A program made the position numbers and the translations under genes. Positions 28,782 to 36,717 of a stretch of 64,000 nt of DNA are shown here, one piece after another. The notes below the pieces were generated by a model. That model was not told the origin of the DNA, made no database searches, and worked only from the letters and a program-made list of their open reading frames with translations. The first letter of the stretch is position 1; every line of letters starts with the position of its first letter. Origin of the DNA: Pseudomonas huaxiensis (lineage in GTDB: Bacteria > Pseudomonadota > Gammaproteobacteria > Pseudomonadales > Pseudomonadaceae); the NCBI RefSeq assembly GCF_003231275.1, contig NZ_QKVL01000013.1, positions 84,332 through 148,331 on the forward strand, in the 5' to 3' direction.

Positions 28782-29231
28782 TCAGCGGAGATTGAGTATT
28801 GCTGCCCACTGTTCGGCTGTGACTGGCATCACAGACAGGCGACTGCCTTTCTGCACCAGCGGCAGTTCGGCGAGGGCGGTTTGCAGCTTCAGGTAGCCAA
28901 GGCCCAGCACCTTCGGGAAGGTTTCCACATGGGCGACGTCCACCGCGCTCCACGGGTTCTTGTCGGCATTGGCCTTGGGGTCGTGGTAGTGGCTTTGCGG
29001 GTCGAGGGCGGTCGGGTCGGGATAGGCCGCGGTGCTGATCCGGGCAATACCGGCGATGCCCGGCTCGGGGCAACTGGAGTGGTAGAAGAAAAACTCGTCG
29101 CCCACCGCCATGGCGCGGATGAAATTGCGCGCCTGGTAATTGCGAACCCCGTCCCAACGCGCTTCGCCGAGCCGGGCGAGGTCTTCGATAGAGAGTTCAT
29201 CGGGTTCGGATTTCATCAGCCAGTAGGCCAT
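28782..29231 (-). CDS. EVE domain protein
   Basis: A 149-residue single-domain protein of the PUA-like EVE family: AYWLMKSEPDELSIEDL, WDGVRNYQARNFIRAM, VGDEFFFYHSS and AVDVAHVETFPKVLGL. EVE domains read modified bases in DNA or RNA; the specific ligand is unknown. Start at 29231 with GGAGCTGAGCCC upstream; the frame to 29261 adds ten unlikely residues. Single gene about 90 bp upstream (in transcription order) of the hlyD-like gene's start region, on the same strand. Confidence 0.92.
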   Translation of the reverse strand: MAYWLMKSEPDELSIEDLARLGEARWDGVRNYQARNFIRAMAVGDEFFFYHSSCPEPGIAGIARISTAAYPDPTALDPQSHYHDPKANADKNPWSAVDVAHVETFPKVLGLGYLKLQTALAELPLVQKGSRLSVMPVTAEQWAAILNLR

Positions 29232-29417
29232 GGGCTCAGCTCCAGTCAGTCTCTGAAACAACCTGTTGCATCAAACCGACAGCCGGTTGGCGTCAAGGTT
29301 TGCTTGTGGACGAGTGTTGTCGGAAAATGCGCCAAATTTTAAGCTCGACGCTGCTGCACGGCCTATAAAAAGAACCGTCGCGGACATCGTGATCAGTTTG
29401 CCTTCGGGGGGCAATCG

Positions 29418-29564
29418 ATGAATCGCAAAAAACCGGACCTGCTCTGGATTCTAGTTTTCGTGTTTGGTCTGGGCGTTGTCACGACCGGTTATGCGCAAAG
29501 TTTCTGGGAACGCAAAGTTGAAACCGCTTATCAGCAGATGCCGGTGAATCCCGCTCAGCGTTGA
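29418..29564 (+). CDS. Small single-pass membrane or secreted protein, 48 residues
   Basis: A short open frame encoding MNRKKPDLLWILVFVFGL followed by a hydrophobic stretch to about residue 24 and the polar tail YAQSFWERKVETAYQQ. Positive residues then a hydrophobic segment fit a signal anchor or a signal peptide cleaved near YAQS. The ribosome binding site is poor (CGGGGGGCAATCG). It lies in a 347-bp gap between the EVE gene and fau, pointing toward fau. I recall similar small proteins at this locus in other pseudomonads but no function. Confidence 0.6.
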   Translation: MNRKKPDLLWILVFVFGLGVVTTGYAQSFWERKVETAYQQMPVNPAQR

Positions 29565-29578
29565 TGCCGCGGCGCCGT

Positions 29579-30184
29579 TCAGTGCGCCAGATACCAGCTT
29601 TTATCCGACACAGTGCCTTGTAGCGGCACGTCCCAACTGGCCTGCGTCAGGCGTTCCACCTTCTGGCATTCATGGGCCAGCCCCAGCAGCAGGGGTTTTT
29701 TCCAGGCCTTGCGCCGGCCTTGATACGCCAGGCTGCGATCATAGAAACCGCCGCCCATTCCGAGGCGACCACCCAACTCATCGAAACCCACCAGCGGCAG
29801 CAGGATCAGATCCAGCGCCCAGACCGGGCGTTGCCGCGCCAGGCTGATGGTCGGCTCGGGGATGCGAAAGCGGTTGGGCCGCAGCTTTTCGCCCTGTTCG
29901 AAGCGCTGGAACGCCATCTTGGTCCTTGGCCAGGCATGCAGCACCGGCAGGTAGGTACGCTTGCCACGGCGTTGGGCCTCGCGCAGCAGCAGGCGCGGGT
30001 CGATTTCGCTGTCGTTGGGCAGGTACAAGGCGATGTGTCGGGCGCGACGGAACAGTGGATGCTGTGCCAGTTGCCGATACAGACCACGGGCGGCCTGACG
30101 TTGCTCGGCAGGGCTCAGTGCGCGGCGGGCATCACGAAGCAGGCGGCGAAGTTGAGGGCGGGTAAGCGGCGCGGTGTCGGTCAT
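29579..30184 (-). CDS. fau: 5-formyltetrahydrofolate cyclo-ligase (YgfA family)
   Basis: A 201-residue enzyme that converts 5-formyl-THF to 5,10-methenyl-THF with ATP. Conserved elements are the basic N-terminal RPQLRRLLRDARRAL, FRRARHIALYLPNDSEID, and the glycine-rich substrate loop DELGGRLGMGGGFYDRSLA (about 138-156). It lies directly downstream of 6S RNA on the same strand, the arrangement known for ssrS-ygfA in E. coli, so both probably share a primary transcript. Confidence 0.94.
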   Translation of the reverse strand: MTDTAPLTRPQLRRLLRDARRALSPAEQRQAARGLYRQLAQHPLFRRARHIALYLPNDSEIDPRLLLREAQRRGKRTYLPVLHAWPRTKMAFQRFEQGEKLRPNRFRIPEPTISLARQRPVWALDLILLPLVGFDELGGRLGMGGGFYDRSLAYQGRRKAWKKPLLLGLAHECQKVERLTQASWDVPLQGTVSDKSWYLAH

Positions 30185-30271
30185 GGCACGGGCGATCCCT
30201 GGGGGCGATCATCACGCGGTGATGTCGCGGGTGCAGGCGCGCAAGGAAGATAAAGGCGCATGCAGATAGAA

Positions 30272-30452
30272 ACAGGCTCCCCGACGAACCGCTGTCGGTG
30301 TAGCCCTTGAACCCGAAAGTTCAAGGTGGAGATTGCAGGGGGCGTTAAGGCTTTCCGTCAAGCGGACATGCACACCGGCCCCAACGTGCAACCCCCGTGG
30401 TTGTGCGTATCGGCTCAGGGACATGACCGACTGGCAAGCACTCCAGGGAGTG
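30272..30452 (-). ncRNA. ssrS: 6S RNA
   Basis: About 180 nt between zapA and fau, the conserved 6S position in gamma-proteobacteria. On the minus strand the RNA begins near CACTCCCTGGAGTGCTTGCC and ends near GTCGGGGAGCC; CTCCC at the 5' end can pair with GGGAG at the 3' end. The central part contains CCTTGAACTTTCGGGTTCAAGG-type and CCGGTGTGCATGTCCG segments that I recognise from Pseudomonas 6S RNAs. 6S mimics an open promoter, binds sigma-70 RNA polymerase and acts in stationary phase. Ends are approximate to about 10 nt. Confidence 0.88.
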
Positions 30453-30458
30453 GGCGGG

Positions 30459-30464
30459 AGTATA
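30459..30464 (-). promoter_or_regulatory. Probable -10 box of the 6S RNA promoter
   Basis: TATACT on the minus strand, seven to eight bases upstream of the inferred 6S 5' end and just past the zapA stop. No good -35 match is seen at 16-17 bp. Confidence 0.5.
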
Positions 30465-30471
30465 CAGAAAC

Positions 30472-30789
30472 TCAGTTGGCTTTTGTATCCGCGTCGTCGA
30501 TCAGGGCCTGGTCGACGCGGTCGAGCAGCTCGCGTACCTGCTCACGGGTGGCGCCGCCGCTCTGGGCTTCCGGGCGCTCTTGATTGTGCAAAAGGTCGTG
30601 GGTGATGTTCAGCGCGGCCATCACGGCGATGCGGTCGGCGCCGATCACTTTGCCGCTGCTGCGGATCTCGCGCATCTTGCCGTCGAGGTAGCGAGCGGCG
30701 CTGACCAGATTGCTGCGTTCTTCCTGCGGGCAGATGATCGAATACTCTTTGTCGAGGATCTGCACGGTGACGCTATTGGTAGAACTCAT
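30472..30789 (-). CDS. zapA: Cell division protein ZapA
   Basis: A 105-residue FtsZ-ring-associated protein that cross-links FtsZ filaments. The N-terminal beta-strand domain (VTVQILDKEYSIICPQEE) is followed by helices with the conserved LVSAARYLDGKMREIR and a C-terminal coiled coil. The first codons overlap the end of the upstream coiled-coil gene by 4 bp, and 6S RNA follows its stop. Confidence 0.95.
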   Translation of the reverse strand: MSSTNSVTVQILDKEYSIICPQEERSNLVSAARYLDGKMREIRSSGKVIGADRIAVMAALNITHDLLHNQERPEAQSGGATREQVRELLDRVDQALIDDADTKAN

Positions 30790-30995
30790 GAGTCTTGCTC
30801 CAGGGACTTGAGCCGCGAAATCATCGATTCGACCTTATGTCGCGCGATTTCGTTTTTTTCAATGAGGTGGGCGCGCTCCTCGCGCCAGGATTTCTCCTGC
30901 TCGGATAGGAGTGTGTTTTGCCGTTTTAGTTGCTCGACCCGCTCAATCAGCAGTTCGAGTCGGCTCTTCAGCGTTTGCAGCTCATTATCTTGCAT
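30786..30995 (-). CDS. TIGR02449 family short coiled-coil protein
   Basis: A 69-residue, almost wholly coiled-coil protein (QTLKSRLELLIERVEQLKRQ at about 6-25, then heptads to the end), matching the family found upstream of zapA in pseudomonads. It resembles ZapB in size and coiled-coil nature, so a division role is plausible but not shown. Overlaps zapA by 4 bp, implying coupled translation. Confidence 0.88.
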   Translation of the reverse strand: MQDNELQTLKSRLELLIERVEQLKRQNTLLSEQEKSWREERAHLIEKNEIARHKVESMISRLKSLEQDS

Positions 30996-31145
30996 TGCTC
31001 GCCACTCGATTCGGTCTGACTGTGACTGTCTGGCTACTGCGCCTCATGCGCCGGAATTGCCGCGTCGATGGTCTTGGCGCGCCTGCCGGTGCTAGGATAC
31101 AAGGCCTTCATTCTAGTCATTGCGCCGTCTGGCGCCTAGTTGCCC

Positions 31146-31700
31146 ATGCCCACTACCAATTCGCCGTACACCGCCTTCGCCAACCTGCTCAACAGCAACG
31201 GTCATCCTGTTTCCCCCGCCGAACTGCACGGCCTGTTGCTTGGTCGTAGCTGCGCCGGCGCCGGCTTCGATGTTGACGGCTGGCTGGCCGACGCCGCCCA
31301 ACTGCTGGAGTCCGAACCAGTAGACAACGTCCGCAACGCTTTGATCGGCCTCCAGGAAATGGTCAAGTCCGAACTGACCGGCGAAGACATCGCCATCGTC
31401 CTGCTGCTGCCGGGCGATGACCTGCCGCTCACCGAGCGCGCGGCTGCGCTGGGCCAATGGTGCCAGGGCTTCCTCAGCGGTTTTGGCCTGAACGCCGGCG
31501 GCAAGGACCTCAGCGGCGAGGTCAATGAAGTACTTCAGGACCTGAGCGCGATTTCGCAAGTTCAGGACGCACTGGAAGAATCCGAAGACGGCGAAAGCGA
31601 CTATATGGAAGTGATGGAGTACCTGCGCGTCGCACCGCTGCTGCTCTTCACGGAATTGGCCAAGCCGGTCGCGCCTGCCGCCAAACCTTCCTTGCACTGA
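31146..31700 (+). CDS. UPF0149 (YecA/YgfB) family protein
   Basis: A 184-residue helical protein with the family signatures [29 protein letters not shown] and [17 protein letters not shown]. It lacks the C-terminal SEC-C zinc motif found in some YecA proteins. ATG 31146 is chosen over the in-frame TTG at 31140. It is the first gene of the conserved operon UPF0149-pepP-ubiH-ubiI (ygfB-pepP-ubiH-visC in E. coli), 19 bp before pepP. Confidence 0.93.
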   Translation: MPTTNSPYTAFANLLNSNGHPVSPAELHGLLLGRSCAGAGFDVDGWLADAAQLLESEPVDNVRNALIGLQEMVKSELTGEDIAIVLLLPGDDLPLTERAAALGQWCQGFLSGFGLNAGGKDLSGEVNEVLQDLSAISQVQDALEESEDGESDYMEVMEYLRVAPLLLFTELAKPVAPAAKPSLH

Positions 31701-31719
31701 GGCCAAACAGGGGTTCCCC

Positions 31720-33060
31720 GTGGCAACAAACCATATCCCGAAAGCGGAATACGCCCGGCGCCGCAAGGCGTTGATGGCGCAGATGGAACCCAACAGCATC
31801 GCCATCCTGCCGGCTGCCGCGGTTGCCATTCGCAACCGTGACGTCGAGCACGTCTATCGCCAGGACAGCGACTTCCAGTACCTCAGCGGTTTTCCCGAAC
31901 CCGAGGCGGTGATCGCCCTGATCCCCGGCCGCGAGCACGGCGAGTACGTGCTGTTCTGCCGTGAGCGTAACCCCGAGCGCGAGCAGTGGGACGGCCTGCG
32001 CGCCGGCCAGGAAGGCGCGATCCGCGACTTCGCGGCCGACGACGCCTTCCCCATCACCGATATCGACGACATTCTTCCCGGCCTGATCGAAGGGCGCGAC
32101 CGCGTCTATTCGGCCATGGGCAGCAATGCCGAGTTCGACCGCCGCCTGATGGAGTGGATCAACGTGATCCGTTCCAAGGCGCGCCTGGGGGCTTCGCCGC
32201 CGAACGAATTCGTTGCCCTGGATCATCTGCTGCACGACATGCGCCTGTATAAATCGGCGGCGGAAGTGAAGGTCATGCGCGAGGCCGCGGCGATTTCCTC
32301 GCGGGCCCATGTGCGGGCCATGCAGGCCAGCCGTGCCGGCCTTCACGAATACAGCCTGGAAGCCGAGCTGGACTACGAGTTCCGCAAGGGCGGGGCGAAG
32401 ATGCCGGCCTACGGGTCGATCGTCGCCGCCGGGCGCAATAGCTGCATCCTGCATTACCAGCAGAACGACGCGCCGCTCAAGGATGGCGACCTGGTGCTGA
32501 TCGACGCCGGTTGCGAGATCGACTGCTACGCCAGCGACATCACCCGCACCTTCCCGGTCAGTGGGCGTTTTTCGGCGGAACAGAAGGCGATCTACGAACT
32601 GGTGCTCAAGGCACAGGAAGCGGCCTTCGCGGTCATCGCCCCCGGCAAGCACTGGAACCACGCCCACGAGGCGACGGTTCAAGTGATCACCGAAGGGCTG
32701 GTGGAACTGGGCCTGCTCAAGGGCGATGTGGCCGAACTGATCGAAACCGAGGCCTACCGGGCCTTCTACATGCACCGGGCCGGACACTGGCTGGGCATGG
32801 ATGTACATGATGTCGGCGAGTACAAGGTCGGCGGTCAATGGCGCGTGCTCGAGCCGGGCATGGCCCTGACGGTCGAACCGGGTATCTACATTGCCGCGGA
32901 CAACCAGAGCGTCGCCAAGAAGTGGCGCGGTATTGGTGTACGGATCGAGGACGACGTAGTGGTAACCAAGCATGGCTGTGAAATCCTGACCTCCGGTGTG
33001 CCGAAAACGGTCGCCGAAATCGAAGCCCTGATGGCCGCCGCCAGAAGCCAGGCCGCATGA
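31720..33060 (+). CDS. pepP: Xaa-Pro aminopeptidase P
   Basis: A 446-residue cytosolic metallopeptidase releasing N-terminal residues before proline. It has an AMP N-terminal domain (PKAEYARRRKALMAQM) and a pita-bread catalytic domain with metal ligands in LIDAGCEIDCYASDITRTF, HRAGHWLGMDVHDVG, LTVEPGIYI and GIGVRIEDDVVVT. Start is GTG 31720 after ACAGGGGTTCCCC. Its stop overlaps the ubiH start by 4 bp. Confidence 0.96.
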   Translation: MATNHIPKAEYARRRKALMAQMEPNSIAILPAAAVAIRNRDVEHVYRQDSDFQYLSGFPEPEAVIALIPGREHGEYVLFCRERNPEREQWDGLRAGQEGAIRDFAADDAFPITDIDDILPGLIEGRDRVYSAMGSNAEFDRRLMEWINVIRSKARLGASPPNEFVALDHLLHDMRLYKSAAEVKVMREAAAISSRAHVRAMQASRAGLHEYSLEAELDYEFRKGGAKMPAYGSIVAAGRNSCILHYQQNDAPLKDGDLVLIDAGCEIDCYASDITRTFPVSGRFSAEQKAIYELVLKAQEAAFAVIAPGKHWNHAHEATVQVITEGLVELGLLKGDVAELIETEAYRAFYMHRAGHWLGMDVHDVGEYKVGGQWRVLEPGMALTVEPGIYIAADNQSVAKKWRGIGVRIEDDVVVTKHGCEILTSGVPKTVAEIEALMAAARSQAA

Positions 33061-34256
33061 GCCGGGTCAATCTGGCGATCATCGGCGGCGGCCTGGTCGG
33101 CGCCAGCCTCGCGCTGGCCCTGCAGGCTGGTGCCAAGGCCCGGGGCTGGAAGATCCTGCTGATCGAGCCGTTCGCCCCGGGCGACAGCTACCAACCCAGT
33201 TATGACGCGCGCTCTTCGGCGCTGTCGTTCGGCACCCGGCAGATCTACGAGCGCCTCGACCTGTGGCAGGTCATCAACCGCCGCGCCGAGCCGATCCGGC
33301 AGATCCAGGTGTCTGACCGCGGCCGCTTCGGCGCTACCCGTCTCGATGCCCTGGAAGAAGGCGTGCCAGCACTGGGTTACGTGGTCGAAAACGCCTGGCT
33401 CGGCCAGTGCCTGTGGCAGGGCCTCGATCCCGAAGTGGTGAGCTGGCGCTGCCCGGCGGAAGTCACCGCGATGCAGCCACTCGGCGATGGTTATCGGTTG
33501 TCGCTCAATGACGACACCGTGCTCGAATGCGACCTGGCCGTGCTCGCCGATGGCGGCCGTTCCGGCTTGCGCGAGCAACTGGGCATTCACGTCAGCCAGC
33601 GCCCGTACAACCAGAGCGCGCTGATCGCCAACATCACCCCGAGCGAAGCCCACTGCGGCCAGGCGTTCGAGCGCTTCACCGATGAAGGCCCGATGGCCTT
33701 GCTGCCGCTGCCGGAAAACCGTTGCGCGCTGGTCTGGACCCGCGCCGGGATGGACGCCAAGCGCCTGGCAGAGCTGGACGAACGACGCTTCCTCGACGAG
33801 CTCCAGAGCATCTTCGGTTACCGCCTCGGCGCGCTGCGCCAGGTCGGCGCGCGGCACCTTTATCCACTGTCGCTGGTGGAAGCGCAGGAGCAAGTGCGCC
33901 CGCATCTGGTGGTGCTTGGCAATGCCGCCCACAGCCTGCACCCGATCGCCGGGCAGGGCTTCAACCTGTCGCTGCGTGACGTGCAGTCGCTGGCTGATGG
34001 CCTGCTTGCCGGTCCCGAAACACCCGGCGACCTCGGCACACTGTTGGCCTACCGCGAGCGCCAGCGTCTGGACCAGGACCTGACCGTCGGTTTCTCCGAC
34101 AAGATCACCCGCCTGTTTGGCACGGCCCAGCCGTTGATCGCCACCGGCCGCAACCTCGGCCTGCTTGGCCTCGATCTGCTGCCCCCGGCCAAGCGCTGGT
34201 TCGCCCGCCAGGCCATGGGCCTCGGCACTCGCCCTGACCTTCAAGGCAAGGCATGA
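33057..34256 (+). CDS. ubiH: 2-octaprenyl-6-methoxyphenol hydroxylase UbiH
   Basis: A 399-residue FAD monooxygenase of the UbiH/Coq6 family for ring hydroxylation in ubiquinone synthesis. It has the dinucleotide motif AIIGGGLVGASLALAL at the N-terminus, the DG motif LAVLADGGRSGLREQ, and the GD motif LGNAAHSLHPIAGQGFNLSL near residue 283. ATG 33057 overlaps the pepP stop (ATGA). The two adjacent flavin hydroxylases in the operon act at different ring positions. Confidence 0.94.
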   Translation: MSRVNLAIIGGGLVGASLALALQAGAKARGWKILLIEPFAPGDSYQPSYDARSSALSFGTRQIYERLDLWQVINRRAEPIRQIQVSDRGRFGATRLDALEEGVPALGYVVENAWLGQCLWQGLDPEVVSWRCPAEVTAMQPLGDGYRLSLNDDTVLECDLAVLADGGRSGLREQLGIHVSQRPYNQSALIANITPSEAHCGQAFERFTDEGPMALLPLPENRCALVWTRAGMDAKRLAELDERRFLDELQSIFGYRLGALRQVGARHLYPLSLVEAQEQVRPHLVVLGNAAHSLHPIAGQGFNLSLRDVQSLADGLLAGPETPGDLGTLLAYRERQRLDQDLTVGFSDKITRLFGTAQPLIATGRNLGLLGLDLLPPAKRWFARQAMGLGTRPDLQGKA

Positions 34257-34291
34257 CCCCTTTTTTCTATTACCCGGAACAGGCTTGAAGC

Positions 34292-35515
34292 ATGGACATG
34301 CGCGCGGATCTGTTGATTGTCGGTGCCGGTATGGTCGGCAGCGCTCTGGCCCTGGCCTTGCAGCACAGCGGCCTGGAAATCCTCCTGCTGGACGGCAGCC
34401 CCCTGTCCGTCCCGCGCTTCGATGATGCCGCGCCGTTCGAGCCCAGGGTCAGCGCCCTGTCGGCGGCCAGCCAGCGCATTCTCGATCGTCTCGGCGCCTG
34501 GCAGGGCATTTCCGAGCGGCGTGCCAGCCCTTACTCGAACATGCAGGTCTGGGACGGCAGCGGCACCGGGCAGATCCACTTTTCCGCCGCCAGCGTTCAC
34601 GCCGATGTGCTGGGCCATATCGTCGAGAACCGGGTGGTTCAGGACGGCCTGCTGGAACGCCTGCACGACAGCGAAATCGGCCTGCTGGCCAATGCCCGTC
34701 TGGAACGCATGCGCCGTTCCGGCGACGAGTGGCTGCTGACCCTCGCCGACGGCCGCAACCTGCGGGCACCGCTGGTGATCGCCGCCGACGGTGCCAACTC
34801 GGCGGTGCGCCGCCTGACTGGCTGCGAAACCCGCGAATGGGATTACCTGCATCACGCCATCGTCACCAGCGTGCGTTGCGCCGAGCCGCACCAGAACACG
34901 GCCTGGCAACGTTTCACCGATGAAGGTCCGCTGGCCTTCCTGCCATTGCAGCGCGACGGTAAGCAGGATTGGTGCTCGATCGTCTGGTCGACCACGCCCG
35001 AGCGGGCGGAAAAACTTATGGCATTGCCGGACGAGGCGTTCTGCGCCGAGCTTGAGCGCGCCTTCGAAGGCCGCCTCGGTGCGGTACTGCAAGCCGATCC
35101 GCGCGTCTGCGTGCCGCTGCGCCAGCGCCATGCCAAGCGCTACGTCGCCGAGGGCCTGGCGTTGATCGGCGATGCCGCGCACACCATTCACCCGCTGGCC
35201 GGCCAGGGCGTGAACCTGGGCTTTCTCGATGCCGCGGTGCTGGCCGAAGAACTGCTAAAGGCCTACGAGCGCGGCGAGCGACTGGCCGACGTGAAGGTGC
35301 TGAGCCGCTTCGAGCGCCGGCGCATGCCGCACAACCTGGCGCTGATGGCCGCGATGGAGGGCTTCGAGCGCTTGTTCCAGGCCGATCCGCTGCCGCTGCG
35401 CTGGCTGCGTAACAGTGGCCTGAAATGGGTTGAGCAGATGCCCGAGGCCAAGGCGTTGTTCGTGCGTCAGGCGCTGGGCTTGAGCGGCGATCTGCCGGAA
35501 CTGGCGAAGGCCTGA
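34292..35515 (+). CDS. ubiI: UbiI/VisC-type FAD hydroxylase of ubiquinone synthesis
   Basis: A 407-residue homologue of UbiH with LLIVGAGMVGSALALALQ, VIAADGANSAVRRLTG and ALIGDAAHTIHPLAGQGVNLGF. By operon position (after pepP-ubiH) it corresponds to visC/ubiI, the C5 hydroxylase; ring-position specificity within UbiH/UbiF/UbiI cannot be proved from sequence. Start ATG 34292 (a second ATG is at 34298). It is 35 bp downstream of ubiH in the same direction. Confidence 0.88.
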   Translation: MDMRADLLIVGAGMVGSALALALQHSGLEILLLDGSPLSVPRFDDAAPFEPRVSALSAASQRILDRLGAWQGISERRASPYSNMQVWDGSGTGQIHFSAASVHADVLGHIVENRVVQDGLLERLHDSEIGLLANARLERMRRSGDEWLLTLADGRNLRAPLVIAADGANSAVRRLTGCETREWDYLHHAIVTSVRCAEPHQNTAWQRFTDEGPLAFLPLQRDGKQDWCSIVWSTTPERAEKLMALPDEAFCAELERAFEGRLGAVLQADPRVCVPLRQRHAKRYVAEGLALIGDAAHTIHPLAGQGVNLGFLDAAVLAEELLKAYERGERLADVKVLSRFERRRMPHNLALMAAMEGFERLFQADPLPLRWLRNSGLKWVEQMPEAKALFVRQALGLSGDLPELAKA

Positions 35516-35621
35516 ACGGCCGGCAACATCTGGTAACTCCTCGGCGAAGCGTTCGGTTTGTGATGCCAAATGACATTAACTACCATTTGCGCCTCATTTG
35601 AATTTCCGAGGAGCGCTACCG

Positions 35622-36623
35622 ATGTCGCCACGCAAGCCTTTACTGGCCGCCCTGACCCTCACGCTGTTTGGCGGTGCTGCCCAGGCGGCGGATGAGGTGG
35701 TGGTGTACTCCTCGCGCATCGATGAACTGATCAAGCCGGTATTCGACGCCTACACCGCCAAGACCGGGGTGAAGGTCAAGTTCATCACCGACAAGGAAGC
35801 CCCGCTGATGCAGCGGATCAAGGCCGAGGGCGAGAACGGCGTGGCCGACCTGCTGCTCACCGTCGACGCCGGCAACCTCTGGCAGGCCGAGCAGATGGGC
35901 ATTCTTCAGCCGATCAAGTCCGCCGTGATCGACGCCAACATCCCTGCGCAATACCGTGCGTCGTCCCATGACTGGACCGGCCTGAGCCTGCGTGCACGGA
36001 CCATCGTCTACTCCACCGACCGGGTCAAACCCGAGGAACTGAGCACCTACGAGGCGCTGGCCGACAAGCAATGGGAAGGCCGCCTGTGCCTGCGCACGGC
36101 GAAGAAGGTCTACAACCAGTCGCTGACCGCCACCATGATCGAGACCCACGGCGCCGAGAAAACCGAAGAACTGGTCAAGGGCTGGGTCAACAACCTGTCT
36201 ACCGACGTGTTCTCCGATGACAACGCCGTGGTCCATGCCATCGCCGCCGGCCAGTGCGATGTGGGCATCGTCAACACCTACTACTACGGCCGCCTGCACC
36301 AGGAAAACCCGAAACTGCCGGTCAAGCTGTTCTGGCCCAACCAGGCTGATCGCGGCGTGCACGTGAACCTGTCGGGCATCGGCCTGACCAAACACGCACC
36401 GCACCCGGAAGCCGCCAAGGCGCTGGTCGAGTGGATGACCGGCGAGGAAGCACAGAAGATGTTCGCGGGCATCAACCAGGAATTCCCGGCCAACCCGAAA
36501 GTCGCTCCGTCCGACGAAGTCGCGGCCTGGGGCAGCTTCAAGGCTGACAGCCTGCCGGTGGAAGTCGCCGGCAAGCGCCAGGCTGAAGCGATTCGCTTGA
36601 TGGATCGGGCTGGCTGGAACTGA
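35622..36623 (+). CDS. Fe3+ ABC transporter periplasmic binding protein (FbpA/HitA type)
   Basis: A 333-residue precursor. It has a signal peptide (about 1-22, ending GAAQAADE), then the family opening [36 protein letters not shown] and the iron-binding tyrosine segment [13 protein letters not shown]. It binds free or weakly chelated ferric iron in the periplasm. ATG 35622 with GAGGAGCGCTACCG is clearly better than TTG 35598. The permease follows after a terminator; the ATPase partner is not in this window. Confidence 0.92.
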   Translation: MSPRKPLLAALTLTLFGGAAQAADEVVVYSSRIDELIKPVFDAYTAKTGVKVKFITDKEAPLMQRIKAEGENGVADLLLTVDAGNLWQAEQMGILQPIKSAVIDANIPAQYRASSHDWTGLSLRARTIVYSTDRVKPEELSTYEALADKQWEGRLCLRTAKKVYNQSLTATMIETHGAEKTEELVKGWVNNLSTDVFSDDNAVVHAIAAGQCDVGIVNTYYYGRLHQENPKLPVKLFWPNQADRGVHVNLSGIGLTKHAPHPEAAKALVEWMTGEEAQKMFAGINQEFPANPKVAPSDEVAAWGSFKADSLPVEVAGKRQAEAIRLMDRAGWN

Positions 36624-36652
36624 GTTTCAAGCCTTATTCTTGCTGCGCCCTC

Positions 36653-36687
36653 AAGCCCGCCCTGGCATCGCGCCGGGCGGGCTTTTT
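36653..36687 (+). terminator. Terminator between iron-binding protein and permease genes
   Basis: Stem AAGCCCGCCC / GGGCGGGCTT with a 12-base loop and five T. It would reduce permease expression relative to the abundant binding protein. Confidence 0.88.
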
Positions 36688-36717
36688 CATTGACTGCCGC
36701 CCGTAGAGACTTTCTCC

